Below are positions 46,153 through 59,736 of a stretch of 64,000 nt of DNA, piece by piece. Source of the DNA: Emergomyces orientalis (Eukaryota > Ascomycota > Eurotiomycetes > Onygenales > Ajellomycetaceae). How positions within the stretch are numbered: position 1 is the stretch's first letter; the number at the start of each line of letters is the position of its first letter. The translations under genes and the position numbers were made by a program. The notes beneath the pieces are model-generated. The model saw only the letters and a program-made list of their open reading frames with translations. It was not told the DNA's origin and made no database searches. Location: assembly GCA_002110485.1 (NCBI GenBank), contig MOWL01000074.1, forward strand, positions 62,001-126,000, read 5' to 3'.

Positions 46153-48227
46153 ATTTAAAAGAGTTCAAGTTGATGTTTGGGTTTGAAGTAATGGAGGTAG
46201 TAAAGCTTCTTGAAACCAAAGTGATATGATCATTCAAAAAGCAAAGTAAAATTATGTATAAAAATAAAAATAGAATATCACTTCGTATATTTTCAAACGA
46301 AGAAGTTCGAGAAGGAGTATGATCAGCAGGAACGAGAAAACGTTTCTTGGTTCTGAGCTTCGAGGGGAAGTTGAAGTATATAACTTTTTTCCTTACTGCA
46401 CCACAACACGAGATGCGCATACCCCAGTCAACTCACGCACAGGAGTGCGCTACGTGGGTTCAAGCAAAGTGCCAAGACGCTTCGCCAAATCGAATGTAGG
46501 TAAATTGGAGCAAAGCGATAACAACGGGTGAGTGGGGTTACGAGAGGGTGGGAGGGGGCAAGGAGGTGCTTTGGCGCTATACTGCGGATGAAATAGGCAG
46601 TGAAGGTCGACAGGCAAAAGAGAATCTAGCCAGCGACAAGCAGCAGTTGAAAAAAAAACAATAATTTTAAACTGGGCAACGAAAAAAGATAAGACAAAAT
46701 GAAAAATGAAAAATGAAAAGAAAAAAAAGAAAAAAAAGAAAATTAAGAGAATAAATGGACCGTATTGCAGCGCCTGATTGCCAGGGCAAGGGTTGAATCC
46801 AATCAATTAAAATACCCAAGTATGGGCACCCCTTTGTTCTGGGTCAAGCCAAAAATGCAAGTCAGCTTAGGCCAAAAAGAGAAAGCAAAAAATATTGACC
46901 ACTTCCTTGACAGTCTCTGACGGGCTAAATCCTAAATCAAGGGCCTGGGTTCGGCTGCAGAAGCTAAGTTGGTGGGTTCCAAGTTGGGACCTTGAGGAGG
47001 CTCAGTTCGGGAGGTTCAGAGAAGGCATGGAGGGTAATTTTGCCGCACTATTACTTTAGGAATACGCTGGACAAGGAGTGACTTGCAAACTTGGTATTTT
47101 GAAGTAGCGGCATCCAATGTAATTTTGTTTTTGCAGATGACTCTCGGCTGGTGTATGGAGCCCAAGCCTTAGCGGGAACCGTCGTTGGAACTGCCACGAG
47201 CTTCTGGACAGACAGCATGATGATTCCCATGCAGGCTGGATCCGGCAAGTCGATACATCATATAGCCACAAATGGCATTTCTTGCCCTGGTCAATTTCGC
47301 TCCCGCGGATGGGGTTTCGTTCCAGCAGCCAACCGGATCCCCTTTCCCACGCTATTCTTGTGCTGAAAAAAAAAAATAAAATGAAAAAATGAAAAAATAT
47401 CCTGCCGATCAGAGGTAGCACACAGCGTCTATGATACTCACTCTGGCTGGCGCCGTTTCTCGGGTTTGGTGTGTTTGGAAAGCCTTGACACTATTTGTTG
47501 TTGTGTTGTGTTGTTGTGTTGTTGTTGTGAGATCCTTTCATGAAGATCTCTCGCTAACAAGCTCTGTCAAAGCTGCTCCATGAAAAGCCGGCTCTAAATG
47601 GTTAAGCCTACAAGTTCAGATTCAATAAAATGAAGCCAGTAATTATCTTCAACAACTATTTTATTTTCTTCTTGATTATTAATTCGCCCATAGCAACATC
47701 AAATGGATGTTGCAAGGTTGTGTATTTCTGCTTCAGGATGCACTAATAAAGTGCCAGGCGGCCATCGGGACAACGCTTGGAGGATTTCCATCACTGATGC
47801 CAAGCATTGAGGCGGAGGCCACTGTGCCCGGTACCCGATCTCTTCACCATGGACAAACCGAACTGGTCAGAGTTGTGTTTTGCTTTTCTTTTCTTTTTTT
47901 TATGTTTTTTTCCCTTGTGGTCAAACACAACGTGGCTTGGAGACCAGTAATAGCCCCCAAATTTTATCCTTTTCAAACGGGAAAAAGAAAGAATAAGACT
48001 AAATCAAGCCAACCAAACCCGTGAACTGGCCAGACTAATTTTCGGGCTGTTTTTGTACCTCTCAAACTTCCCAGCGAACATAATTACGAGTCAGCACAAT
48101 GAACCACCAAAATGCCATGCGATATTTGTCAGAGGAGGCCCAGCCGCAGTTTCAACAATGCCAACCATGTGTATCCCATGCAGCATGCAGGCTATCTCGT
48201 CGAACAAACCATGTCTGGGGTATGAAG

Positions 48228-48655
48228 TACGGAGTACAGACAAACTTGAACTTGTCATCAGCTAAAGAATGCATATGTCTTAGCTGGCTGGCTAGATAGA
48301 ACGACAAAGAAACAAGTCAGCAGTGACTGTACGAGGGACTGTGGTTACTGCCTGCTAGTCTAGGATGGCACAGCCCTTGCAGAGAAAGTAACGAGAACTA
48401 TCAAATAACATATTACTCCGTACAAGGAACAGCTTACAGGTTATCCAGTAACTACTGATAATTTGATCAAGGAACGACTCGAGAAGCATTGATATCAGGG
48501 GGTTTATCCAAAGACCATGTCTGGATATGTCCGCCCGGTCCCAACTCCCAATTATTCATTTCTCTTCCCATGTTGCAGATATTCCTTCGGGCAGTGGTTT
48601 TAACTGACCAAATACCTGGGCAAAGCTCTCTGATGTCTGCAAGCAGTACGGAGTA
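48228..48655. other. Cluster of TACTCCGTA/TACGGAGTA motifs
   Basis: Three perfect copies of a 9-base partial palindrome at 48228-48236, 48414-48422 and 48647-48655. Two further perfect copies are at 4039-4047 and 23002-23010. All five are intergenic. Its role is unknown. Confidence 0.7.
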
Positions 48656-51638
48656 AGTAGCCTTGGAATATCGCAGGGTTTGTCAGCACATTGCTTTAAA
48701 GTTTTAACTAGTCTGTAGGGGGCTAGGCCCCAAAAGGTTAAAAACTCAAATGAGCCTCACGGCACGTCGGCTGAAATAATTTGGCCTGGCGGAGCAATTC
48801 GGCGTCCTTGTTGGAGATTTTGCGTCTCCAGGCCTTGGGCAGTCTTGGTCGGCGTTGGATTTGCCCTATGTGTGTGACTGGATTTGCGCTATTCTTAGAC
48901 CATTAGCTTGATTCTCAAGTTCATGGTTGCTGGTCGAATCACAAGTTAGCAGCCAGACGAAATCGCAAAACCAGCAAAAAATTGTTGGACAAATATGGGG
49001 TTACCACTGCTGTGAGCGTCGATCCTTTTCTCCTGTGAAACATTCATAGGGCTTCCCAACTCTATTGCTTTGTGAGTTTTTGCTAATGGCAGCCACCAAC
49101 CGCTGGCTGGGAGACCGAGGAGGATCAATCACGAAAGATATTGTTGCCTGGTTAAGTGTCAAGGGGTAAAACTCGCTCAGAGATTCTATCGATTTGGTCC
49201 TTGTATTTTTCATTATATTCATTTTTATCATCTCGTGTTTGATAATCATAGACAGTTTGTTAACTTCTGCATGTGTGAATGCGGAGGCCAATTCTGCCCA
49301 GAAAGGATTTCTCGGCAGGGGCCGGCTTTCACACAAAAATAATGACATATCCTTGGAGTCCATTCTCTTAATTTCGCCCCTTCAAGTAAATTTGATGGGG
49401 CTAATCTCTTCCCCGTCGCCTGCTAGGCTCCTGGCACCACTGGCTATGGAGCACTGCGTGAACCAGAGATGATCTCAATGGCGAGATCAAAGGCGATCCT
49501 CCTCCAGTATGTACACTTCGCTACCAAAATGAAAGCAAAAGCAATAAAAGCAGATCTCAACCAAGATGGCACCACGAGAGGACACAAGGTCTCACTCTGA
49601 AGCAACTTAGGCTGCAAAGCTCCAAAACTTAAGCCAGAAGTCGTTAGCTGAGCCAGGGGGTGGCAGCGACATCAGTGGTTCGATTAACGTGATTGGGAAG
49701 AGTGGGAGGTGTTGAAGCGGGATTTGGAGGGGGGCGATTTTAATGAGATGATAAGGTTGACTGCCAGGCTCAAACGCTCACGGCACCCAAGCGAAAAGTG
49801 GAAAAAATAATAAGAAAAAAATAATAAGAAAAAAATAAGCTAAAATACCATACAAAGCCAAAAAAATTGCAATTATTGGCTTGGTCGGCGGGCATTTTGC
49901 ACCCGCGGTGAGGAAGAGCGTGCGAATCGATGGATTTAACTAAAACCCCTGCAGCAACCCACAATCTAAACCCAATCTGGAATCTCATCTTGCAATTCTT
50001 GGCGGTGGTGGGGAAAAATCCCAGTCAGACGGAAGGGAAAGTTCTGGGATCAAGCCAAGGGTCAACCGCGCTTCTGGGCGTTATTTAGGGGGTTGCTGCC
50101 GGGTTGCGGGTCGTGCGGCGCCCTTGACTCATGCACTAATTGTCTAGCGCAACACGGTTCGATGCCCTCCTCCCCGATGAAAGCTCCTCTTATTATTGCA
50201 CCAGTTATATTGTAGATGGAAGCGATTGTGTGCACGTTTCCTGCCAAGCTTGCTCTTTTCTCCGCCCCGCCATGAATGCGTATTTGACCATTCTTATTCG
50301 GGAAGATGCTAGGTTTAAATCTTACCAACGGTAAGTTACATACGCGCCGGCAACCCAAGTTGACTGAGAATTTGGTGCTTGTCGCCAGCCCTTTGGCGCC
50401 AATAATAATGGTTTGACTCCTTCCCTCTCACTTCGTAGACTTTGCGTGTGGCCGGTCAATCTGCAGAATGGAATCTGTGCTGGAGAACGTGCCTGGTGGG
50501 CGTATTTCTAACAACTTGACGATATGTTCACGTATTTAGTTGCACTCGCGATTGAACTGCCCGAAGGGAAAAATGTAACTGTGAAAGATTATTTATTCTA
50601 CGAACTTATACGGAGTTATCTCAACTGCAATTAATTTACACACCTCGTAACATCTGCTCCTGGTCTCAAGTCAAATCTCGGACGCGCAGATAACGCGAAA
50701 CTTTTGGAATTTCAAACCGAAGGAGGGGGAGCGCTCGTGACTTCCCCAGGACGCACGGTCTTTTACCCCAACAATCAACCATCGTAAGAATTGGAAATCA
50801 ACTTGCTTGGGTTACAGCAGGGCTAAGACAGCGGCACCAGCATCGACGACCGCAATCTTCCATTGGCCATATATAAAATACCAGCCACAAAAACATGTGG
50901 TCGAACCGGCCTTTTGGTTGCAACCATCAACCTGATAGTGTTACAGGAATCTATGATGATATCACTGCGATGGTTGTGTTTCTGTTAGTCATCTGATGAG
51001 TATGGGGAAACTAGCAACTAAAAAATTTGTCCAATGTGAAACCGAAAAGGTCCTTTATTTGGTTTCTGTTTTTGCAAGCATTCTAACAGGCAGTGTACAT
51101 ATTCTGCACCGCCTAGTAACCATCAGCAGAATTTGAAGAAATATAAGGTAATATCAAGTTCTTCGTAGCGTGGTCATGGGGTTCAGTTCACCAAGAAGAA
51201 AACACAACATGTAACTAGTTGGGCCAAAACCAAGAGAAAAAAAGCTTTGGGGGAGAGAAACCCCAAGTTCTATTTTTGAATCTGCCCTCCGCCTCCGCAT
51301 GATTTTCTCGGCCAGGGCGTTTGTTCTTGAACAGAACGAACTTTCTCGTATCGACAGCGGATGGAGCAGGCAACCTTAATTTGACCAGGCTCTCTTTTCC
51401 AGTGATTCTTGATGCTTGTCTTTTAACAGAAACGATTCTTCTCATTGGCTGTTTCGTGCAGGTCCAACTAAGTTTGCGACTGGAAGGATTTAAAGTCTGC
51501 ACAATTTGCTGGACAGCCCACTTACACAGCCCTGATTTGACAAGAAATGTGGGGATATGTTTGTTTTACGATGTTTATTCTTCTTTGCCGCTGCCATTTT
51601 CTGCAAATATTTGGGCCAGATCAAACATATTGTTTGTT

Positions 51639-51652
51639 CCCCCCCCCCCCCC
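51639..51652. repeat. Poly(C) run
   Basis: About 14 C residues in the long gene-free region. Confidence 0.85.
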
Positions 51653-54600
51653 TGTTTTGTCCTCTGTGCACCATTTTGAAAAAAACTGTGCTGCAATGAA
51701 AATATGAATTTGGAGCCATGTTTCCTGGTTTCTTCGGCGCGGCTTCGCAACAGCACTGACAACACTCCAGAAGATCCCTTTGCAAGCGTCCTAGTGTTAA
51801 TTCTCTAGCTCACTATTGTTTGACTAACTACAATGGCCCAGGCGATTACCTCTTTGGGCTTTCTCTATACTTCCAGGTTGTGGGATTTCGATACAGTTTT
51901 TGGTGTTACCATGGGTTGAGGATCAAGATTAGCCTCCTCAACCACATGAAGTCCCTAATCTCATCCACTATCAAAATACTCCAACAAAAAGAATATGCCA
52001 AATGGGCTTCAAAATTACTAATTGGGCAGTTTATTCAGGGTATTGGGCCAGATCCACCCATGACACAATTTGCTGAATAATTCCCCATATACGAAATTAA
52101 CTAATGCAGTAGTGACTCACTGCAGGGGTGACCTCGTCGACCTCGGTATGCTCACGCTATCCCCATATGGCACCCATGTTGTTTTGTACGCGCCAAGTGA
52201 TGCCAGTGAAAATATACCACCCTTCCCTCGTGAAGGCGACAACATGACGTCTCTCCCGAGAAATGAAAGTAACATAGCATAGATCCAAGATTTGGGCCAA
52301 ACTAAGCGAAATACAGAGTTCAGCAAAACAAACATCCCCAGCAGCGATCGCAACGTTTGGTTTCGGGAAGCTGGAAGGTTCGCTCGACGAAGGGGCTTAG
52401 AGGCAAGGTACATGTGGCCATGTATATGCAAAGTAGCCCCAAATACCTCTGATTTCAATAATCATTACTAATAATAATGAAGCGGCCAATTCCGCAGGCT
52501 GATGTCCCTCCCGTGCGCACCACAACCTGGCGGGGCCTGTCATCAACCTTATTTTCTTCAGCAAGGACACTTCCAGCACGGACATGATCGCATCCTGAAA
52601 CAAACCTGCAGAACTTGGTGTTATTCGAGGCAGTGTTGGAGGAGGAAAGCGGCCTGTTACAGCCTCCCCCGCGAGAAGAGAAACCACGCTTATTATTGAA
52701 ACAAGAATCTTTCTGAACGCCAAGTGGAACCCACAAAGCTTGAAGCAATGCCCACCCGAGCGAACACACTTGACGGAAAGCGGGCGCAGTTTCACATCTT
52801 AAATATATAAATAGTATGCACTAATGCATGTGATCCAGGTGATGCAAAACTGCCCAGATTATTCTCATTGACCGCTTGCCAACAGCCCAGCGAATAAGAA
52901 AATGGTCTGCCCAAATGAGATGCAGGGACGCCAGCCTTCCCGAATACGATCCAATGCCGTTCTTTGAACCGTTTTGGCTGAAGCTGCAGAGCGAGGCAAA
53001 CGAAAACAAGAAAATTCAGCAAACCAGATCGTCCAGAAGAAATTACCAAGATTAATCGTTGCCAGAGTATGGGGTCAAAGTAAGTTTCACGCAGCAGGTT
53101 GAAACAAGGGCAAATATATTTTATTTTGAGAAATCCAGTCAATATTTGGAGCAAGGGAACGAACCATCATACTCTACTAAGACTGTGGAGATACCTTTTT
53201 TTGAATGGTAATAAAATGGTTCCGAAAAAGGCAGGTGGAAGACACTTGGCGAAACCATAATAATGTTTCCCCTCTCGCGACACGCCTAAACGTGACTTCA
53301 GCTACGCCTATTTCAAAAGGGGACACAAGAAAAGAATATGCCATTTTCGCATGACATCTATCTCTATCATTATCACCACCACCAACAGCTTTTCGAAGCG
53401 CAAATCCCTCTTTCGGCTATGTTCCACAACGAGTAAGTCAGGCGCTGTTGTATTGCCCTGAATGCCCAGGGATCATCCTAGAAAACCATGTGGGATATTG
53501 CAAGACAGCACCATTATTGGGCTCTTTCGGCCGTAGCTGAATAATATTAATTTTGGTGGCGGAAACCAAAAAGCCCCATAACTGCCCCATCTTTCCAGAG
53601 AACCGATCTCTTTGATCGACCTCACTCAGGGGCCCTAGCTAGCTCCTTTTGCTCAGAGCATAACGTGAAGCCCGAAAACTAGGTTCAAAAACTGTGGAAA
53701 TCTTCCCTTTTAAAGGCAGAGGGAGCCACAGTTGATCGGTTCAGTCGCCAACCAGGCTGCTTCGCTTCCATAACTTTACTCGGTTTCCGTGACTTGAATC
53801 AAGCCAAAGTATCACAATAATGGCAGCGAACCGCCAGGATGTTACCAGTGCTCACCGTTGTCAACACAGCAAGCCGACCTGCAGGATCCCACATGTTTGC
53901 TGGTTGTGATTGGAGGGATAATGGGCCACTGGTGGCCCACGGGAGAACTTCTCTCCGTTGCTGTATTTTCCGGCTGTGCTGTCGGACTAAATCAAGCTTG
54001 AGCATGCAAATGCCTTTAGCTGGTTCTAAGTATAGTAAATCTCTGCCAAAACCTCAAAGCCTGCTTCGGCCACTCAAGGCTGTCTACGGACCATGAGTAG
54101 ATTGTGGTGGGTATTACGTTGATGGTGTCAATTGATGGCTAAAATGTAGGATAATTTCTCTCCGTATGCTATTATTTGGCTGCAAAAAGGTAGCTTCGTC
54201 AGCCCGCCAAAGTCCGCTGGCTGGCCAAGGCGCTGGGACGGGACTCTTCTGTGAACACCTACTGGTATCAAAATTGATTGGAAAGCTAACCTATACCTCG
54301 GTAGAAAAGTAAACACGGGGTTAGGTTCGGTGGCTTTGGTTCCGATAGTTCCGTTATCCCGCATTTCCCTGTTCGAATAATTGGAGAATAGAGCGTGCCA
54401 ATATGTATTTTTAATTGCCATGAATATCTACTGTACATAGCACTGTTGTTGTGTTGGTGAGCTTGAAATTGAGCTCGAAGTGGGGGGAGAGCCCCTTTCG
54501 TAACAGTACCCTATTTCGGAAACACATATTGTCCTAGGTACACTCCTGCAAGCCTAGTGAAATTAGCCAGCGCCATGCCGAAAACGCCGAGGAGCAGCCC

Positions 54601-57600
54601 ATTTTCATGCGCCGCCAGGCACGATAAATTCAGCCTGGAAGATGGGGAAACTTCATTTTTGACGGTCTTTCTATTTGGCAAATCCTGTGAGGTTGGCATC
54701 TGGCTCCGAGAATTTTTGGGTGGGTTAAAACTCAATGTTTGAAGGGACGAGGTGGGCGACGGAGCTCCATTACATAGTAAACAATTCCGAAACTATAATT
54801 TTCAGGCGAACTTCCTGTTCATTGCTGGTGTCAAATTGTATGTATGAACACTGAACTGAAATTGGGAAACAGATTGATACACATCTTCAAAATTTTTCTG
54901 GAAACCAGCCCTAGTAATGCGAAAATCACGCGGATTTATTTAGGGATGTTTAGGGAGTGAGTACCAGGGATTAGGATTCGGAATTTCATGTAAATCAGAC
55001 CCATTTATTATCATCAAATCTCGGTAGGCTAGATGTCGTTTGAGCATTGATCAGATAACGAATATCAAGAGATTTTGCATTATTACTCTGCGGGGATAAT
55101 CTGCTGGCACGGTTGTACTCGATGGGGGCACAGATTGTGGAGTATATAAAATGTATATCGCCGCTTGCATCATGGGATGCTGATTGGGGGGGGTTGGATC
55201 CCTTGGAATGGAAAAACAAAACGTGGAAGTCGGTGAAAACCTGTTTGCGACTCCGTCAATTGGCTTAAACACTCAGTATTCGATTAATAATAAGGAACCG
55301 CAAATTGGTCCATGGGCTAGAGATGATCTGGGGTTCCGCGCAGTGGTTGGTCCTCCTGTTCGTTTTTGCTTGACCGCACGTTTGGCAATGTTGAGCTGCA
55401 AATCTTTTGTCGGGGTAGGGCGAATATGCGGTCTCGTCATCCGCCACAGTGGTGAGTGCCCACACGGCCAAGCACACAGCGTTTCTTTTAGCCCCACCTG
55501 ATAAGCAGTTGAAATCAGGCGAGGGTTGCGGCGGTTAATCTCAATAATAATTAATAATGTAGGAAAAGAAACAGCAGCAAAAGCAATGAGAATGGGAATT
55601 TGTAAAACAGGGTCAGTGTTTGTCTTCAATTCATTCTCTTAAAGTTGCATCCTTCTGGCCCACTTAATTATGTTCTAGCTGTATCAATCAGATTTTCCTG
55701 TCGATGTGGACGAACAATTAATTCTTCATGCTTTCGGGGACCCAGCGCTAACCAGAGCTGCAAATTCCTTTCGCTGGCAGTGGTTGAGAAAAAGCGGCTC
55801 ACAGTTTCCCCTCACTTAACTTATCTTTCTGGAACCGACTTTGGACCACTTAGAAATGAAACGTTTAGAACAGTTTATGCAATTAACAGTTCGCGTAAAA
55901 TAAAATACTTGGCTGCCCGGATGTTCTCCGGCGTTACATAATCTGTACATCGCGAATTTTGTTGGTTAAATTTTATCTGATATGTATGCTTTGCTGGACG
56001 ATAGTTCGGTGAATTCAAGTACATTTCTGGAACCGAGTTGTAAGGAGGCAGGGGAATGTAACTATTATTATTAATTAATTTTTGACCTGAAAAATTTGTA
56101 GGAAAATGGTGTTCCCGCAGAGTCCACGTGTGTATACGAGTCCTTACTATGTAGAACGTCCCAAAACGCTTCTGGAAGCGAATTAGCAGCAGAAAGAAGG
56201 TTAAAGAAGCCTCAAGCACTGGGATATCAATCGTATTGTTGCCGTGATGGCCATGAACAGTTTGAAGGGTCGATCCTGTTTCCATGGTCCGCTTGCAGCC
56301 ATGATCATAGAGGACCGGGTCTTTTGCGACCCCTTTTTTTCTTCTTTCCTTTCTTTCACTTCCCGCAATTTTCTAATTTGGCTCGATTGATCAGGATCGG
56401 CCATCGACTGGCGAATACTAGTTCTAGGTAGCAATGGTTGAGGGGAGCGGCTCCACCAGGATGTGCAAGCAACCCACACGAGCAAATAGGAAGACAGATG
56501 GCACAGAGCCGCTATGATATGCGTCAGCCTGTTAAGGCAAATATTACCGGAAATTGTGGACGTGCGTGGCTGGACCGAGGACTACTAGGCACTGGTTCGG
56601 TGGTTGGCGAACAAGGACTGCTCGCTGTGACGCTCCAACATTATCCAACCTTAACGTAAGGCGAGTTAATGGAGCCTGCAAGGATGCTTTCCATCATCCA
56701 TCAGAATCAAAAATATACCTCCAACACGCTTTCTTTACGAACACCTTTTTTGCTTTCAAAAACGATAGAGAAGACGCCAATCCGACGACAACGGCGTCGC
56801 CGATTGTCTAGCCCTGCTCTATTTGCAAACTGAATGCAAAACTCGATTTAGTTTGAGGCTCTGCTAGCTAGACATGCCCCCCATGGCAAGCTTCATTCAG
56901 GGGCTTTTGGAGAATTTGCAAATATGGAGAGAAGAGAGGATTAAATAAAATATATACACTTGTACACGCACCTTCGTATTGACCGCTGGGGCCCTGGCTC
57001 AGTATTCCGGCAGGGGACAAGGTAAAGGACAAAAAAACAATCGACATGTTCTCAATATTGAAGCCCCGGCGAAAAACCTGGATGTGTCACAGCTTCACTG
57101 CCGCAATTCGGGTACCACAATGCTCAAAAATAGACATCACAGGGCACGTCAGATTTTGTCTCTTGGTTCGTGTAATTTCTGTGTTACTGCGTAAAAACCC
57201 CCCATCCAATCTTTGCCAGGGCTGGCAAAAGATCTCAACCAATTTACACCATGAGCAAGTGTACATATATTACATGCAATGTAATGCAGAGATATTTTAT
57301 GGTTCGTTTCACAGGCTTGAAACGAAGGTCGAAATCTTTCGCTTGTTTTTGCCTTTCTGGATCCCTTGTTCTCCTTTTAGATTTTGTTTTCTCTGCATGT
57401 CTTGGTTCCATGTTAACATGTGCAGTTGACACATTCGCAACTGTGACAAAGGCATTATCGTCGTGATATTATCAAACTGAAACAGAGAGGAGCAGTTCGC
57501 CCAGCTGAATTGCTCTCAAGGGAAATTAAGAAAACGAAACGAAAATATGCAGATGTCCAATATCCTCAAGTAGTACGTCCGAAATGTTACAGACAAATTT

Positions 57601-59736
57601 TACTGGAGTCTCATCCTCAAGTTTTTTCTCCGCTAACCACCATTTACGATTCGAGGCTTCTGATACGCAGTTGCCAGAGAGAAAAAGTCCTTCAAAAGCA
57701 AGAGAGTGTCCGCCCTGAGACACTCTCATGCTCGTGCTTATCCACGTGGCAATATTGACACGTCCCAACCTCCGCTTTTCGACCTCCGTCTTTTGTGAAA
57801 CTCCATGTGGCCCTAGAAACAAAAGCGAGAATCGGAGACGAGCTGCTTTTGTTCCCAATAGCAAAGGGAAGTGAAAAGAAAGCAGGAAATCTAACAGGGT
57901 TTCTGGGATGAGCACACAAAATGCATCCTCTCCAAATCATATAATCTTGGGCAATCCTCGTGAAGCTTTACTTGTCCGGGGACAAATTTCGGATATGACG
58001 GTGTTTGCCGCATGAAATATACATATGGAAGAAGGAAAGTTGGTTTAGTCATCGGCAACTCGGCCCAACCATGTTTACCCCTTGGGTTTGTGCCCTTGAA
58101 AACGAAGGTTTCCAGCTCTAAATCGAGTATACGAATAGCAATAAGTGAAAAAAGAGGAAGAATAAGACTATTGTTTGATAGCTCAGTGGCGCTGATAAAC
58201 TTAATGAATTATGGCTATATATATGCTATTTAATTACCTATCTAAATAATGCATTGCCTGGGAAGATGAAAACCACAAATATATACATACCGCGGTTCCC
58301 GCCTATTCTCTCCACTCATTTTAACATAAAAAGAGCAAGTAAAAGAAAACATAGGACATATATCCAGGCTAGAATCACCATAGTGATTGATTGCCCTTCG
58401 AAGCTTGCATCTGCTTAAGGAGAAAAGAAGTGAGGGAAGCAGGGAGCAGGAAGTGGAGAGGGGTAAGGTGGACAATAAATTAGAGTAGAAATAATCAAGA
58501 AAAAGGAGAAGCCGGGCACTAGGGTAGCCATGGAAGAAATGCCACTTTTATTTTCTTTACCTTTTTTTTCTGTTTAATGCTGCCTTCTTCCTAGATATTA
58601 GTCTGTCACAACCGTGCTGGGACACATCTGCTGGCGATGAATGCGAACATGCGATGCATGACAAGAAAAAATACGTGAACGGAAAACATAAACAGCCATC
58701 AGGTTGAAAAGCAGAAGCGATGAGGGCGAAGGATGACATGAGATCGCCTAAAACGGTACTGGGGGGAGTATAAGTTCCTGAGGTCAGTAACTGGCCAACT
58801 GATGAAGAAAGGAGATAAAAAGAACCGTAGAAAATGCCCTTGATGCTTTCAACCAGCCAACGTTATTTCGACGATCGATTCATTGATATCTCCATTGTCT
58901 TTTTCCATTCTATCCCATCGATAATTTCGCCCTCCATTCACGTATTTCTCTTTCATCTCGCATTTAACCCGGCCCCTTTTTCCCGTGTTTTCAAACGGCA
59001 GACATAGTGTTATCGTCATTCATTAAATCCTGCCATTTCTCTTAAGTTCTGTTATCATAAATGAAACAGGACCTAGGTAGGCATCCAAGTTCAGATCTTC
59101 CTCTCCTGCGCGGCTAGGCTGCTTTAGCACACCACCAATGCCAGAGCGTACGAACTTGCCCCACCAGTACCATCCCTTCCTTCAATAAGTTACCTATCAG
59201 GATGCTCATATACGCCATCACCTACAAATATTCCCAAAATTTCACATGAAACCCGACTCCCACCTCTTTCAGCCCATCACATTGGTTGACTTTCACTTCA
59301 CAAATAAATGCACGGGTAAGCATATATAACAAAAAAATAAACCGCGTTGTTTTGCGACTGCTCCATGTGTATATTAATGAAATAGAGCGGAGTAGGATTT
59401 GGAAGTAAAGGATAACTAAAGGGAAGAAGAGTAGGGGAAGCCCAGAAAGAGAACATAAAGTTCAAAGCCAAACAAGGTGAAGAGGCCAAGGGAGAGGGAG
59501 AAGGAGAAAATAGAGGCCCCTTGAAAGTATGCATTGGAAAGTAAAGTATATAGAACTTGTAAAAAGGGATATGGCCACTTCTTCTTAAGAATGTATTGAA
59601 TAAAAATGAATATAAATGTGCTATCATATCATTCATCGCCGTTTTGGAGGGGCTTTTCTTGTAATAACATTGACGGGGAATCTCTTTCTCTTAATAGATG
59701 ATAAAAAATAAAAAAGTCATATTTGTGCTAGATATG

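Larger units (their letters stand above)
46153..59736. other. 13.6 kb region with no supported gene, upstream of the UPC2-like regulator
   Basis: The largest gap in the window, between the regulator's start codon and the stop of the KAP104 gene. Both strands carry many frames of 60-140 codons but none shows a recognisable domain, a plausible splice series or similarity to the neighbours. Simple sequence includes TTG/TGTTG repeats at about 47490-47530 and a C run at 51639-51652. Three TACTCCGTA/TACGGAGTA motifs lie within 48228-48655, and a near match near 50609. The composition resembles the other intergenic regions here. It may be an extended promoter with a long leader RNA, or old degenerate transposon sequence. 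Confidence 0.5.

Noticed and set aside
50156..50166. GGTTCGATGCC resembling a tRNA B box
   Set aside because: No matching A box or cloverleaf arms upstream; not a tRNA gene.
59298..59636. Minus-strand frame of 112 codons downstream of KAP104
   Set aside because: Low-complexity Phe/Ser/Pro-rich translation of biased DNA; no motif.
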